From: Drosophila persimilis
Lineage: Eukaryota; Arthropoda; Insecta; Diptera; Drosophilidae
Assembly (NCBI RefSeq): GCF_003286085.1
Contig: NW_020825289.1
Coordinates: 8,308,001-8,372,000 of the forward strand
Reading direction: 5' to 3'
DNA: 64,000 nucleotides
Shown here: piece by piece, positions 9,801 through 23,200 of the stretch
Layout: every line of letters begins with the position of its first letter
How positions within the stretch are numbered: position 1 is the first letter of the stretch
Notes under the pieces: generated by a model
Seen by the model: the letters and a program-made list of their open reading frames with translations, nothing else
Told to the model about the DNA's origin: nothing
The model's database searches: none
Made by a program: the position numbers and the translations under genes

Positions 9801-12800
9801 GGCCGCCTTGACCACCTGACAGGACAAGGCGGTAAGCTTTCTCAAGCTATCGAACATACACCCCGAGCCATTCGCTGCAAGTGCCGCAGGCCGCAGCCCG
9901 CCGCTCCTCGCTCTCCATCTGTGCCCCCACACTCTTTTACTGGGCCAAGATTATTGCTCCATTTTGCGCCCCAATGACTTTCCCTTCCACTAACGGCAAA
10001 GTTTAACCCGCCTGTGTGGAGGGAGGATGAGAGGTGAGAGACTCATAAAAGTGTCATAAATGTTGATAAGACATGTTTGTCAAACCTCCTCGATTGCCCC
10101 GTGCACCTGCTCGTGCTGAGGGGAAGAAATGATGTGCCAGGTTGTTTGTCTGGCAGATATGCTATAGATTACTTTATTACCCCTACAGCAAGTCATCTAT
10201 ATGTTGCATACACAGTACTTGTACTTGTATGTCTGTCGATTTATTAGCATAGCAATTTGTGCGCCAGCCTAAGAGCAAAGGACATTTCTTTCGAATAAAT
10301 GGCATTTTCCAGCAGCTTTCAGCAACTGTGTGGAGTCATCTCTCATCCGGCCAACAATGGCGGCCACTTCTCCAGTCCTCCGTCAGTGCAGAGGCCGCAA
10401 CCCATGCAATCAGCACTCTAACTGGCCATTTGCTGGATGCCAGCCGGGCCGGGCATCGCCTCTAACACTGCCAATGATGGCCTCAATCAGAGCTGTCATA
10501 AACAGCGACAATGTCGCCCGACAGTCCCCATGGCTATCGCATGGATCCAGTCGTCCATTGAGAGAGAGAGACAGACGGAGATGCAAAAGAGTGAGCGAAT
10601 GAGAGCAATAGAGAGGGAGAAAGGAGTGACAGTTCCATCGGTTGATTCTTGTGTTTCTTTGTGGAACCATCAAGTGCCATTAATATGGAAATTATGCAAA
10701 TCTAATTGACTTTTGCCGAGGCACACAAACACCCATTGTAGTGTGTTGTTGTTGTTGTTGTTGTTTTACCCATCGCGAAGGTGTTGATATGCGATTATGA
10801 TAGCAATTATGTTTCGTGATGGAGATGTGAGAGAAACTTAAAGACGCTGAATAGTGGAATTAAATAGAGTGTGAAATCCATAATGGAAGCCTTATTAAGC
10901 TTATGGAAGCTATAATCGTAAGATCCATGAATATTGGAGTTGCTCCACGCTGGCTTTTTCTCTTCCTTGACGTGTAAACCTACTGAAAAGAATCTTATAT
11001 CAAACACAAATATTTTCCTCTATTTTTTAAAATTATTCTTGAAATGCCGCATTATCAATGTTGGTGTTAGGGCTGCTCTGGTCCTATGCCTATCTGTGGG
11101 TAACGCTGGAGAGTTCTTGGAACTATAGCCAAACGATTCTGCTGCTATATAGATCCCAGACTTCGATCTGAAAAATGAAATGTGAACGTCTCCTTTCTCT
11201 TGTACTGGCCAATTTCAGCTACATCAGTATTCACACATGGTCTACTGTGAAGATTCGTGATGCAGAACCCAAAGCGGGCATCGTAAACTATTTTAAATTG
11301 GGCGAACAGTTTGGTATATGTATGTATTTCTGTGCACTTGACCCCAGATCTATTTGAAGTTTAATTTGTGCAGTTATGTATTCGGCTCTTAAGCAGGGAA
11401 TTTTCCCAATAAAGTTAGCCTCAAAGTTTCGTTCGCTTTAGCGGCGGACAAAGTTTGTGGAGCGCATATCATACATATGTACGCCCCCGAGTTTGACGCA
11501 CGAGGTTTTTTTTTTGTAGGAATTTTTAACTGTGTCGACATTATGGCAAGTGACGAAGGACAAACGGTGGAAGGAGGGGTGTGGGGAAGTTGTGCTAGAA
11601 AGTGTCCTACTTTGTAGTTGGACACATAAATTATATAATCAAATTTCGAAGTTATTATTCAGGGTCTTTCGCAGCTCGTTTTGCAATACAAATATCCTTT
11701 CTGCTATGGCCCTTTCCCTCCAATCAAATAAGACCCCCACTCATTACCATAGCCAGGCCATGAATGTCAGTATAAATGTATACAAATGCAGATAAATCTG
11801 GGCAAAGCCCCCAGGCGAATTACGCATACGCATCGTGAGCTGTTCTGCTCTGTGGGAGTTTAATCGTGAAACATTCGCCTGTCCCCATTGGCTGGTACTC
11901 CTGGCTGATATCATGCTATGTGGCTACACTTTCGGTCTCAGTTTATGTTGCTTCCACTCAGAGCTGCCGCAGGTGTTGGGCTGCCACATTTTTCATCTTC
12001 CTCCTCGCTTGGGATTGCGCTCTGGAGCGTTGCGACCTCCCAGTTACAGAGTATGTGACGATTGCCTGGGAGCTGAGGCGCCACAATGGTGCTGGGCACA
12101 AAGCCTTGACTAATCAATACGTTGCGGCATTCGGGGGACAAATGGGCCAACGGCTCACTAGCTATGAAACTTTCTCAGCTGATTGTGGTATTGATTTTGA
12201 TTATCGTCCACAGCGGCACAGGTCGGAGACAGTGTCCGATGGGCAAGCAGTGGAATAGGATGGCCATGAAGTGTGAAAAGTACTACTTGGGCTCTTAGTC
12301 GGACCCGTTATCCCCCATCTTATCGCACATAATGAGCCTAATGAGTTCATTTAGCTCTGCCGCATTAATAACTACAAAAAAAGGTGGGTCGAGACTATTA
12401 AATCTAACGGCAACTAATTTTTGGGCTAAGCTTCGCAAGCCCCCAGAACATAAAAATAATTTATAACATTTTCGGGAATAAAAGGATTCAGAAGGAAGCA
12501 ACAAAAATACAGAGATGAAAAATTAAATGCCATTTTGTTGGTTTTTCTTTTATTTTCTTGTCGAACAAAGCGTTTCTCCGGACAAAGGTCTTCAGAAATC
12601 TGTCAGCACTCCGCTTTGGCTAGTCCCTGCTTGAATCCTTTGTCAATTTGCGGAAAGTGATCAATATGCTGCTGAATTTATCCTGAAATGGCCCTCAATT
12701 TGCACCTCAATCAAAACTTTTATTAAGTTCCAGACACCACCAAAAATGAAGTGGGAAAAGGGTTATAGCCTCGACTCTCGATTATTTTTACCAATGACAG

Positions 12801-13221
12801 TTGGTATTCCCATTGGAATACTGATTTCTGAATGGTTATTATTCGTAAGCCTGGAAAAAAGTCATGTGAAATATTCCGTGAATCCATACCAGGGGATTCC
12901 GCAGAAATATTGCCACATTTTGTTGCATTGATGCATTCAGGCAGCACGAAAAACACATAAATACAAATATATCGGAAGCTGCAACAAAATATAAACAAGA
13001 TATGCTGTCCAAATATCCGCAGGCCCACCCCACCCGCCAGCCGTGTGCTCCGTAAATCCAGAATGGCCATCGATTTTTTGTTCGGGGCCGCTTTAGTTTT
13101 ATTATTATTATCTGAAAATTTCCGCCTGTCGCATACAAATTGAATAATCGGGTGGCAAATTCCAGGTTCCGCCACGCTCTACACTCGTTCTGGTTTGAGT
13201 GAGTGTAATTATAGACCGCTA

Positions 13222-13267
13222 GACAGCTGGACAGCTGGACAGGTGGACAGGTGGACAGCTTGACAGG
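13222..13267 (+). repeat. 8-bp tandem repeat carrying four E-boxes
   Basis: Five full units plus one partial of period 8 run back to back: GACAGCTG twice, GACAGGTG twice, GACAGCTT, then GACAGG. This gives CAGCTG at 13224-13229 and 13232-13237, and CAGGTG at 13240-13245 and 13248-13253. Both are canonical bHLH E-boxes, and CAGGTG is also the Snail/ZEB-type site. It lies in intergenic DNA about 3-4 kb beyond the igl 3' end. Confidence 0.85.
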
Positions 13268-15494
13268 ATGGAGCTGCCCGGCGCAGCGCAGAGGACATTC
13301 TCGTGTGTGTGGTCACAGCCATATGACGTGTTTTGCGCCTCTACGTCTATGGCCGGGATCTATGGTCCACATAATAACTTAAATTACATTTATTTAGAGG
13401 TGGGCGGAGATGCTAAAGGGTCAGGCTATGATTAGGCCATTCAACACGATGACGGGCCTGACCATAGGGAACTTGTTTAGCTATTCATAAACATACACCA
13501 GATGGTATGCAGAGGAAGAGTACTCGTAGTATACATATATTTTTGAGTAGTATATGTCCTATTTTTAAAATTCTCGGTGAAGCATCGTCCACTTCGCAAG
13601 GGTAAAATATTTTAAGATGTTTAACTTTTCACTGGATCAAGAGATAAGAAAGAGATAAAACCATATCCCCCCAGGACGTAGCTGCCGGGCGGTGCCAATA
13701 ATGAACCACCGCAATCAATGGGGGAGGACAGGACCAAAATGATGGTAAACAACTTGTTTACGGGCTGCAATTGCAGCCACCCAAACTGTGGGCAAAACGT
13801 CATGTCCTGGCAGTTGGCCAACAAATTAAACCTACACTCACCCTGTCAGCCAGGTTGGCCAGTCCTGCCATTCAGTCCAGGCTGCTGCTCAAGTGAGACC
13901 AGCTCAAGAAAAAGGCAATCAAGATGGGGGAAATTCTGTGAATAATATAGAAAATTCATTCGAAACTATAGCAACCAGATGGTTCAACTTAACATTTCTC
14001 AGTAAGACTAAACTCCATATAATACCCAGGATATCTAATCAATGTGGAGCTGGAGCGGAAGGAATGGACTGACAGTGGCAGCAAGAGTATCTAATTTGAA
14101 TGCTTTCCGAGTGCCGAGTGCCGAGCGCCCTGCATCCTGCTCTATTGCTCCATCCATATTTTGCGGTTGGGATCCGCACAAAAGGTGTGAACATTAGCAG
14201 CTGACGCAGATGCCGGAGACGTAGCCGAAGCCAGAGCCGGAATGGTGGCTCGGCTCTTTTGATGTGATGCTGTTGCTTACTTGGCACGGATTCATGTGCC
14301 TTCCGTTGCAGCCCCACCCGCTGTGGCCTGTCTGCCGTTGCTGCTCCCGCGCGAAAGTGGTCTCAGAAATTGAAAGTTGAGGGAGAGGAAGACTGGCAAT
14401 TGCCGCTGCAAATGTGCGATAACCGTACACGTGCGCCACCACAGATGCAGCGGGAAAAGCATTGGCAGTGTGCGTTGACTGAATCGAATTGTCAGTCGAT
14501 TTTCCCTTGAGAAGAACATTTTAGGAGCTAAAAGGCTGCCAGTGCCATCGATCGCTGAAAGTGCTATAAAAATGGATGTCTGGCCTTTAGTTACCCGTTG
14601 GAAGGGTTCCCCTTCTCGGGCTGCAAATATATATGGGGATCCCATCAAATTGTAAATTGCAATCTGCCATCAAAAAGCTGCAAATTTGTTGCCCACTCGC
14701 AGGTCTTACATGGCACTTCATGCTCTCACGAATGCTCCATTACGAAATGGCCCCGTCGTTCTTGTTGCTTCTGCACTTACACAGCGCTTTGTTTTGCATG
14801 CCTCATAAATTGCGCATACGCCATGTCGCACAGAGAGGCCACAGAACAGGGCCTGGAGTAGGACTAGGAGCAGAGGCCACAGCAAGAGCCAGCGTTGAGC
14901 ATAGATATCAGCACAGACGGCACCACGCATAAATTCAACGGCTGAAATATTCGTGAACCGTGAAGCGACACATAAAACAAGTCACAAAAAACAGTCAGCC
15001 GAATGCTCCGAGCACTTTAGACGGTTCTCGCGCTTCCAGAGGATTGGGATACCAAATTGACATGTACCATGCAATGGAAAGCAAATTGCTCTGGTAACCT
15101 GCCGCCGGGTGTGTATCTGTGGGTGCACCTCCCCGTCTATCCGCCCGGTCCTCGTTTCGGTGGCAAGTTTAATTTGGAAGTAACACCTTCACTTGGCCCA
15201 TTCTGGTGGTGCACTCTCCGCGGATTTAAGCGAAATTTCGTTTCACAATTTTGCACATCACTTGGGGGGAGAGAGCTCGTTCTCGCTTTACTATATACTA
15301 TATGTGATTGCTTGAGAACTTAAATATTTGTTGGCTTTGACTCTGCCTGTAAACATTGGCGCCAGGGATAATGCTGTGAAAGTCCTTTCGCCACTGCTCT
15401 GACGTCTCAAGTGCTTGCCTTTGCCCGGGACTTACCTCCACTAGAAGCCGTACACAGGCCCATCTAGGTCAAGCATTGTAAGAGTCGGCCTTAC

Positions 15495-15540
15495 CATCAT
15501 CATCATCATCATCACTATCATTATCATCATCATCCTCATC
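15495..15540 (+). repeat. CAT/ATC trinucleotide repeat
   Basis: A CAT trinucleotide run with scattered substitutions (CATCATCAT, CACTATCAT, CATCATCCT). It is not in a supported reading frame. Confidence 0.85.
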
Positions 15541-16130
15541 TTAGTCCTCGTCGTCACCGCCATCGCAGTCCTCGTCATTGTCATGAAAATTTCTTGTGCT
15601 AAAACTGTCAGTGAAGTTCATGTCAGCCGTCAGCCGTCAGCACAGTGGTCTGGGCCCTGCTTAAAGTGTGGCCCGAAACTCTGACCGAGTGTGCTTCTGC
15701 AGTTGACCTTGTCATGGCTGATGCCCCGCCTAACTACATTAGGCACGCCGCAATATTCAGTAAATGGATACATTAATATTTTGCCCAGAAATTGCGCAGG
15801 AATTTCCCTATTCTTAAACCACAACCAGTTCCCTTTAAAATTCCCTCTAAAACGTCCTTGACGACTGACAGTTGCAGTGGTAATGGCAACCACAGCAGCA
15901 GAGCAGGAAGCCACTGCAGTGCTGGAGGAGCACTCGAGCTCTTGAGGTGGCAACAAAAAATCGTTAAATGGTGGCCATGTGCGGCGAGGTCTGGAGGATG
16001 CTTGAGGACTAATGCCACACTGGCCAGGCTATGATAATGATGGTGGTAAGCTGTTGAGCAGATCAGCTTTTGTGCCTTAGCCTCTGCCTTTGCCAGCGCC
16101 TTTGCTCCCGAAAAGATCAACTCAATAGAA

Positions 16131-17586
16131 TAGGTTTATTTTATTACTTTTATTGTATTTACTTTATTACTCAATTAAAATTTAGTTGGGACACATTTGG
16201 TTTTTGGTTTTTGGTTTTTGTTGGTTTTTGTTGGTTTTTCATCTTGTATAATAGGTATGCTGTCATTTGTATCTGTTTAATCCTGTTTTCTCCTTCAGTT
16301 ATCCACAAATATGTATCTGCCTTACCCATTTGCTGGCTTAGATGCCTGTAGATGCTGGTTTTCATATGCAATTTAATTGAATTTGACGTTGATCTCTAAT
16401 ATACTCGTAATTTCAATTCTCTCCGTTAGTTTACATTAATTAATTTGAATTTTAAACATTTATGTAGTGGCTTAGGCTCCCGGTTCCGGGCTGTAGCTTA
16501 AAAGTTTACCAATTCAACTTGCTCTAATACTTGTATTTGGTTTGTATAGTTATATAAGTATATGTGGTTCAGTTTCCCCGCTGTCTTTTTTGGGGCTTCC
16601 CTTTCGGCTATATGTGTTTTCTTCTCTAGTTAAGTAGACAAATTGGTAATACCCTTGGTAGAAAAACGAAAATTGTGCCACCAGATTAGTTATCGCCTTT
16701 CGATTTGCTTTGGTTTATCCATCCATCAGTTTCCATACATACTCGTATATATATGTATATATATAGAGAGCCCAGAGGCTGAAAAATTGTTGTGTGTTGA
16801 CGTTTCGTAGCTGCTTCCTGTTGCTCGGATACCCCTAATGTGAAACAACAACATCGAGTTTCATCGGTTATAATTCATGTTCTTCGTGTTTATGTTTATG
16901 TTTTTATATATCTTCATGTAGGTACAATTAAATTTCTTTGACTTTTGGCTTTGGCCAGACAAAACGGAAAAATGTTTTCCCAAAAATTTGTTCAGCATTT
17001 TCCTTGCATTTGTCGATTTGTCTACAATAAATGTTTATTTTATGGAACATCGTGCCTTTAATTACCATTACCATTTTTGTTATTGTAACATTTAGTATTA
17101 CTTTGCAAATTTAACTTGTTTTCTTTAAACGTTTTTAGTTTTTAGTTAGCTTTAGTTAAGGTTTAGTTACTGTTTTGGGATTGCTTTGGTAGATCCTAAG
17201 TTCGAAAACCGAAATTAAATTTAATTAAATATTAATTAACTCAGTTTTTCCGATTAATTGAGAAACATTCAACTAGCAAGAAAAGCCCGAAAATCAAACA
17301 ATGCTCCCTTCAGCTCTTTAAAGCTAAGCAAAATCATCCTTATGGTAGCTAATATGTATTGTATAGTTATTATGAGATTTTCTTTGGTTTTCCATTTAGT
17401 TAAACGTACATTCACTTAAAAGATTACAACTGTGTGCCCTCGTCTCGATCGGCCTTTTGCACATTTACAATTTACCAATTTTTTGTTGTTTTTTCTTGTT
17501 TTTTTTTTAATTTGTATTTTTCTATATTTTTTCAGTGACTTGCATTCCTTTAAGCCATGACCAACAAAATTCAAATCGTGATTCCC
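16131..17586 (-). other. igl: Probable igl 3' UTR
   Basis: The stretch directly downstream of the igl stop is clearly AT-richer than its neighbours and lacks coding frames. Minus-strand AATAAA signals occur at plus-strand TTTATT 17034-17039 and 16135-16140, suggesting alternative polyadenylation with UTRs of about 0.55 and 1.45 kb. It includes a GGTTTTT simple repeat (16198-16239) near the distal end. Long 3' UTRs are common in fly neural genes. The boundaries are inferred, not observed. Confidence 0.45.
16198..16239 (+). repeat. GGTTTTT(G) simple repeat
   Basis: Seven-base GGTTTTT units alternate with TTG insertions. In the igl sense strand this is an A-rich AAAAACC repeat near the distal poly(A) signal. 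Confidence 0.8.
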
Positions 17587-18903
17587 TTATTCGGGCTGGG
17601 TGTCCCTGCGTGTCTTGTGGCCGCGGAACGAGGCCTGGATCTTGGTGGCGGCCTTGTTCAACTCCGGATCGGTCAGATCTATGTCCAATTCCTCGGCCAC
17701 CTTCTTGGTTATCTCCTGGATGTCCTCGTCCTCGGGCGCGTCCTTGTTGACCAGCTTGCGTGCCAAATGGCCACGGAATGTGGACTGAATCTTCAGTGCT
17801 GCATGGCAGAGCTCTAGGAGAAGGAAAAAAGAATGAAAGAGAGTGGCTGTTAAGAGTGTTGCAACTGCTGTTGAGTGGCCACAAAAACACACACAAATTT
17901 GGGCTAAACTATATACAAAAGTTGTAAGAAACTTGTCGAGGGTTCCTTGGCCAATTGCAACTTGAGATGATACTCCAACAAATGCCTCAATTTGTTGTAA
18001 ACTATTTTCAATTAGCCTGCGAGTGTGTCCGACAAATGTTGTTTTGGCTTCCACATGTTCCTATATAATTAAGTGTAATAGTTCAGCGTATCCCAGCACT
18101 GCAATTATTATTATTTCCAGCTCCTCCTCCTCCCCCTCCTACTGCCCCTCCTTGGGATATCCTACAGCCTTGATTGTGTTTTCATTCGTTTCATTCGGCC
18201 CACAATGGCAATAAATCTTCTACGACTCCCCGAGCGCTTGTATAAAAGCAAAATAATGGAAATCACACGCGGAATTATTCCCCAGACTCTCTTCAGAGTG
18301 TTCGGTATTCGTTGTATGCCGATTCCTGTCCGCAATTCATGTTCCGTTTCCCCATGGCCTGTCGGGCCACGTCGCCTGGCTAATCAAGTTACGTCTACGC
18401 AGCACTGGACGCGATGGGACGCATACTTCCTGCATATTTAATCTGCCCCGAGTGCAGAAGTGCAGAAGGGCAGAAAGGCAGAAGGGAACAGACCACAGAA
18501 TTAAGCTCCATTTGAAACACTCACAGCTCCTGCATTCCGGCGCATGTGGCTGTGGCCGAGTCACGCGTGACACCTACGTCCTACGTGGCCGAGAGTTCTT
18601 GGCTCTAATAAGTTTACTTTTTCAGGATTGATGGTCAATGTAATTACTGGGTAATTGTCTAAAAGTTCTCTGTGCATACGGTTACGTGTATCCCCGGCTG
18701 AAGGGATAGAATTTTTGCAGTGCTCCGTTACGAAATTACATCATCTCAGCTGCCATTTTGCATTACTCTCAGTTTTCCCCCCATTGCTTTTGTGCAGTTA
18801 TGCAAATGTTGGGGAAATTCTCTTTTTAAAAATTCGTTTTTGATTACATTTGCCTTGGCCTTGTTGAGATTTCGCTCAGCTCTAAAGCAACAAGACTGCA
18901 TAC

Positions 18904-18934
<31 letters not shown>

Positions 18935-20244
18935 ACATATACATATATACATACTTAACATGGCTAATTTACCCAGCTAAATTGCGCGTTTCCCTGCGGG
19001 CAGAGGTAACCTACTTCACCTCCCTGCTACTTCCACTTCCATTCGCAGTCCACTTCCTTCCCCTGGCAAATATTGTCTGAGAGACGGTCTGCGTTAATTC
19101 GTTAAGCATAATTGGAGTTTAGCCAAGTAAAGCATTTGGCAGGGGCATAGCTGGAGCTCAGAGGCAGCCGGGACTTATGGCGTGTGCTGCTCCTTTATCA
19201 AATTACGGACACACGGCGTATACGCAACGTGCCTCAGGCCCCCAGCACGTGCTGATGTACGCTGCCGCTGCATTTGTGTATGTTTATTTATAAAATATTT
19301 AAAAATACCTGCAAGACGTGCGAATTGCCCCGTAATTCTAGGGATATGCTGTGCCACATGTGGGTCAGTGGAAGCCACCTGCCTTATCGTGGCTGTTGCC
19401 ACTCGTCCTTGTCTGGCACTAATCAGCCTGACTCTAGGTGTTTACCGTCGTTCTCGCAACGAAATTCGTCTCAATTTCTCTGAAAGTTTTTCCATGTCCA
19501 CACTTTTGGGCGTTTCTGTTCAAAAACTTTTGCGATTTTGCAACGAAAACGTTTTCCGTGGCACCCTGCTCGGATTTAAGAGATTTTCTGCTGTCGACGG
19601 TCATGTAGCCCATGTCGCAAGCCGCTCACGTACACTGCGTGTCCTGTCACAGGACCGCCCAAAGACCCAAAATCCAAGGGAATAGTGTCTAAAAACCTGG
19701 CATCAGTCATCAGGCAGAGCAACATGCATGCCCTGATCTCCCAACTTTCTTTTGCTTTCTGTTTTGCTGCGCTGCCTGTTCGAGGCACACAAATTGAGTT
19801 TGCTTTTCTTTCTCGGCAAAATGTCACAGTGACTGTTGCACCTGCACATTTTAATATCGGTACGAGGCAGGCGGAGATACCCTAGTTGCTGTTGCTGTTC
19901 CTGTTTTTGCACGCTGATTTGCATGTTTCGAGCCTCGGGACATCGGTCACGTCGCCCTGATTGACTGACTATGGGACTGTGGACTTTGGGTTCCGTCACG
20001 CTAGCAGCCTCGAGGTCTTTTTGCAGTTTGTTTAATTGGCCTTCGGTTTTACGGCACTCCCAACGCCTCCATCAATGGGCAAGACCTTTGTGCCTCCAGC
20101 CATTAAGCTCCTTTGCAGCCTCCACTCAATGCCGCAGAATACCCAAAGGACCTGCCCCGAATGAAATCAATCATGAGCCGCCTTTGCTGCACTTTTCACC
20201 TGTCCTTCGTGGCCCCCTTTGTATATGGCGATTATTGGTTGAAC

Positions 20245-20279
<35 letters not shown>

Positions 20280-23200
20280 ACAACAGCAGCCACAACACAC
20301 GTGTTGCCACTTCGCGCCTGTATCTGGTCTCACTGTGGTCTTGACCCAGATTCGCATTACAATGCAAAATTTATATGAAAAAGAATGCAGGGCTATGAAA
20401 TATGACAGTGTCGTACGTGTGTAGGGAGGGGAGGCTTGAGGACCATTAGCGAAAGTACAAATCTCTGACGTTTGTTAAGCAATTGTGTCGGAAACAATAT
20501 GTGCACAAGAAGTGGCCCAGACACGCACATACTCGTGCTGGTAATGAGCGAATGTTCAAAAACTAGACAGCCACGGAAGCTGAGCAATTGTTAAATGCCC
20601 TACAAAAAGGATGTCAACTTGTGGGTGTCCAACTTTGTAATGAGTGATAAGACTGAGCTGGGATTAGGCCCAACAAGTTGTAATACTTTAAGTACTAAGA
20701 ATATCTGATCCAACACCTGGCGGAGGGTGCTCAGGCCTGCCCTCAGGGTCCCCTGCTCGTCCTTGGGAGGCAACTTTAGCAATTCCGTTGCTGAGTCCTT
20801 GTCATAAATCTACATTTTAATAATCACTTTGCTACCCTGTCTCCTGTCCCCTGCCCAACATCTGGCAGCTGCGACTCTATTTTGAGTCTTACAAAATGGC
20901 CGACTCGACAGAATAGAAGGTTTTCTGTGTTTTCGTGTAGGTGAGTTTCCTATTTTTTTCGACGTTTACCAAATGACGACAAATTGTGACAAATGAACCA
21001 CGATAATAAGCTCGTAAATGGAATTTTTAAGCAAAAGTTCTTCGCTGCCAGAACGGAGATAGAAATGGTTGCGGCTGCCAAGATTTTGCCATTCCATTTC
21101 GGCCTTATGCGTTTGCTTCTTGCTGGTCTGGTGACCCAACCGGCCACAAGAACTAAGCCCATTTTTCAATTTCCGCCAGAACAAACTCTTGCGGTTTTCG
21201 TTTCAGTTCAGTTCAGGCTTGGTCGTTTCCTCCATTGCAAATTGCTTGTTATTGGAGAAAATAAATCGTCCTGAAAGACAAACAGTTTATAGGCAAACAG
21301 TAATTGCGTGTCCCTTGGAAATATCCCTCCCATTGGTTTAGCCATAAATGTGGTTTCCCCATTAGGCCCTGAGGAAAACATGCAGAGATTTTGCTCCCCA
21401 GCTCCCCAGAGAAGAGTGGTACGGAGGTGCTTTCCCGGGAATTCAAACAAGACTTTAATTAATATTAATCCCTCGCAGAAAAAGCTGCTTATGGCTTATT
21501 ATAAAATATGGCTGGCTAGGCTCTGCCTCACTGCGAAACTTATTAAAAGTTAGCTCGGCTTCCGGCTAATCCCAGCCCATAATTAACTAGATTAAAGGCT
21601 TGAATTAATTATGAGATATTGAGTCATGAATTATTATTAATCGTATTGGGCAAGTGTTTGCCGACAATTTTCAGTTACGCACTTAATTTGTTGACTGTTT
21701 TCGGGCCCAGCCAGCGAGGCATAAGCCATTTAAATTAAACACCACTGCACTCGGGGACACCTTTTCGTAGCTGTTCGAGAGGGGAAATTCTCTATATTAT
21801 TTAGTCGAATTTCCCAGTCAAATGGCAATTAAATATTTATCGAGGGAACCTTCCTCGAGCCACGATAAACACGTCGACCAGCGGACAGCAGGCCAGTGGG
21901 GGAATTCCATGAAAAGGTGCTAAAATTGTTGAAATATTTAAACAAAACCAACTTGGCCTAAACACTGGAAAGCAGCCAAAACAAAATGCATGCCATGTCC
22001 AGGTCTGCCCGATCCCCTGCACCCCTGCAGACACCCCGTGACCAGCGCACATTATCCGTACATTAGAGGTCCGACTCGGTGTCTGTCCCAGTCCCCGTCC
22101 CAGTCCCAGTCCGAGTCCCATTCACCGTGCACATTCTGTTGTCTGTTTTATTGGGTTGGCATTTACCTTCGGTGTTGTCTACTCTGTGGGGCATGCCACC
22201 TCCATCTGTGGGTGTGTGTTAGCGTGGAAAGACACAAAAAATCGCCAATTCAGCGGCCGAGCAATGTTTTTCAGCCTGCCTGGTGCGTGCGTGTCTCATG
22301 TCAATGTCGTTCTCTTCCTTTATTTCACTTTTTTTTTTTCTTCTGTCGCATGCTTTTTAGATCCGCCTTTTTGTTCGTGGCCAACCGGGAGGCAGCCAAC
22401 AAAAACAACAGCACTTAACATTTTACTTAAATGGCTTGCCCCACCGCTGCTATTGCCACTGCCACTGCCCCTGCCCCTGCTACTGGTGGTGCTGCTGCTG
22501 CTTCTGTGTTTTGTGGGCCTCCTGGCGGTGTAAATGGAATTACAAGCTTGCTTAAAACCGAAAATCCAATTAGGAGAGCTGCTGTGCTGTGCTGTGCTGT
22601 GCCGCTGTTTTATCGCAGTTGTTGCTGCCGAGATGTTCCTGTCCGCTGACAACATCTGCTGGAACGAGGGGTCTTCTATAGCTGTCGCTCGGTTGGTAGT
22701 TCCTTATTTAACGTTAACATGGTGGCCACAAGTCCCCCGCTTCCTACATATTTTCCTTTATAATTTCTATGTTTAAACGCTAGTCATTCCCCGCAAAGGG
22801 AAATTCACATAACTCTATTTCGACTCCATTCTGGTGTACATCTCTTTCGGCATCACTTAGTCCATATCAAAAGTCGATCCATATCGGTTTCGCTATTGCA
22901 CAATCATAATGTATCATTGTCGAATGGCAACCAAACCCCGCCCAATTATCGCAAACAACCGCCCGAATGTAGTTCGAATTACCATAGCGCACTCGCACTC
23001 ACAGGCAATTGTTGGTTTTGGCATTGATCGGGGGTTCTGGGAGAGGGGCGGGGCAGGGCGGGGGGTTGTGGCATCGCCATAAACTATAATTAGTGAGGGT
23101 ATGAATGAGGCCAGCCCTGGCCATGCCACAGACCCCCCGAAACAAATCGCCAGACAAACAACTCGACCCAAAAGACATTAGAGCAAATGCGTAAGCCCAT

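Larger units (their letters stand above)
6804..16130. other. 9.3-kb intergenic region between GPHR and igl 3' ends
   Basis: These are convergent 3' ends with no supported gene between them. Open frames here are short and lack recognisable domains. The sequence holds simple repeats: (GTT)7 at 10745-10766, an 8-bp E-box array at 13222-13267 and a CAT-rich run at 15495-15540. It also holds three copies of a recurrent ATACGCC-type motif near 8261-8276, 11819-11832 and 14809-14822. No tRNA-like internal promoter boxes or other RNA genes were spotted by eye. Some of this may be GPHR 3' UTR immediately after 6803. Confidence 0.5.
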
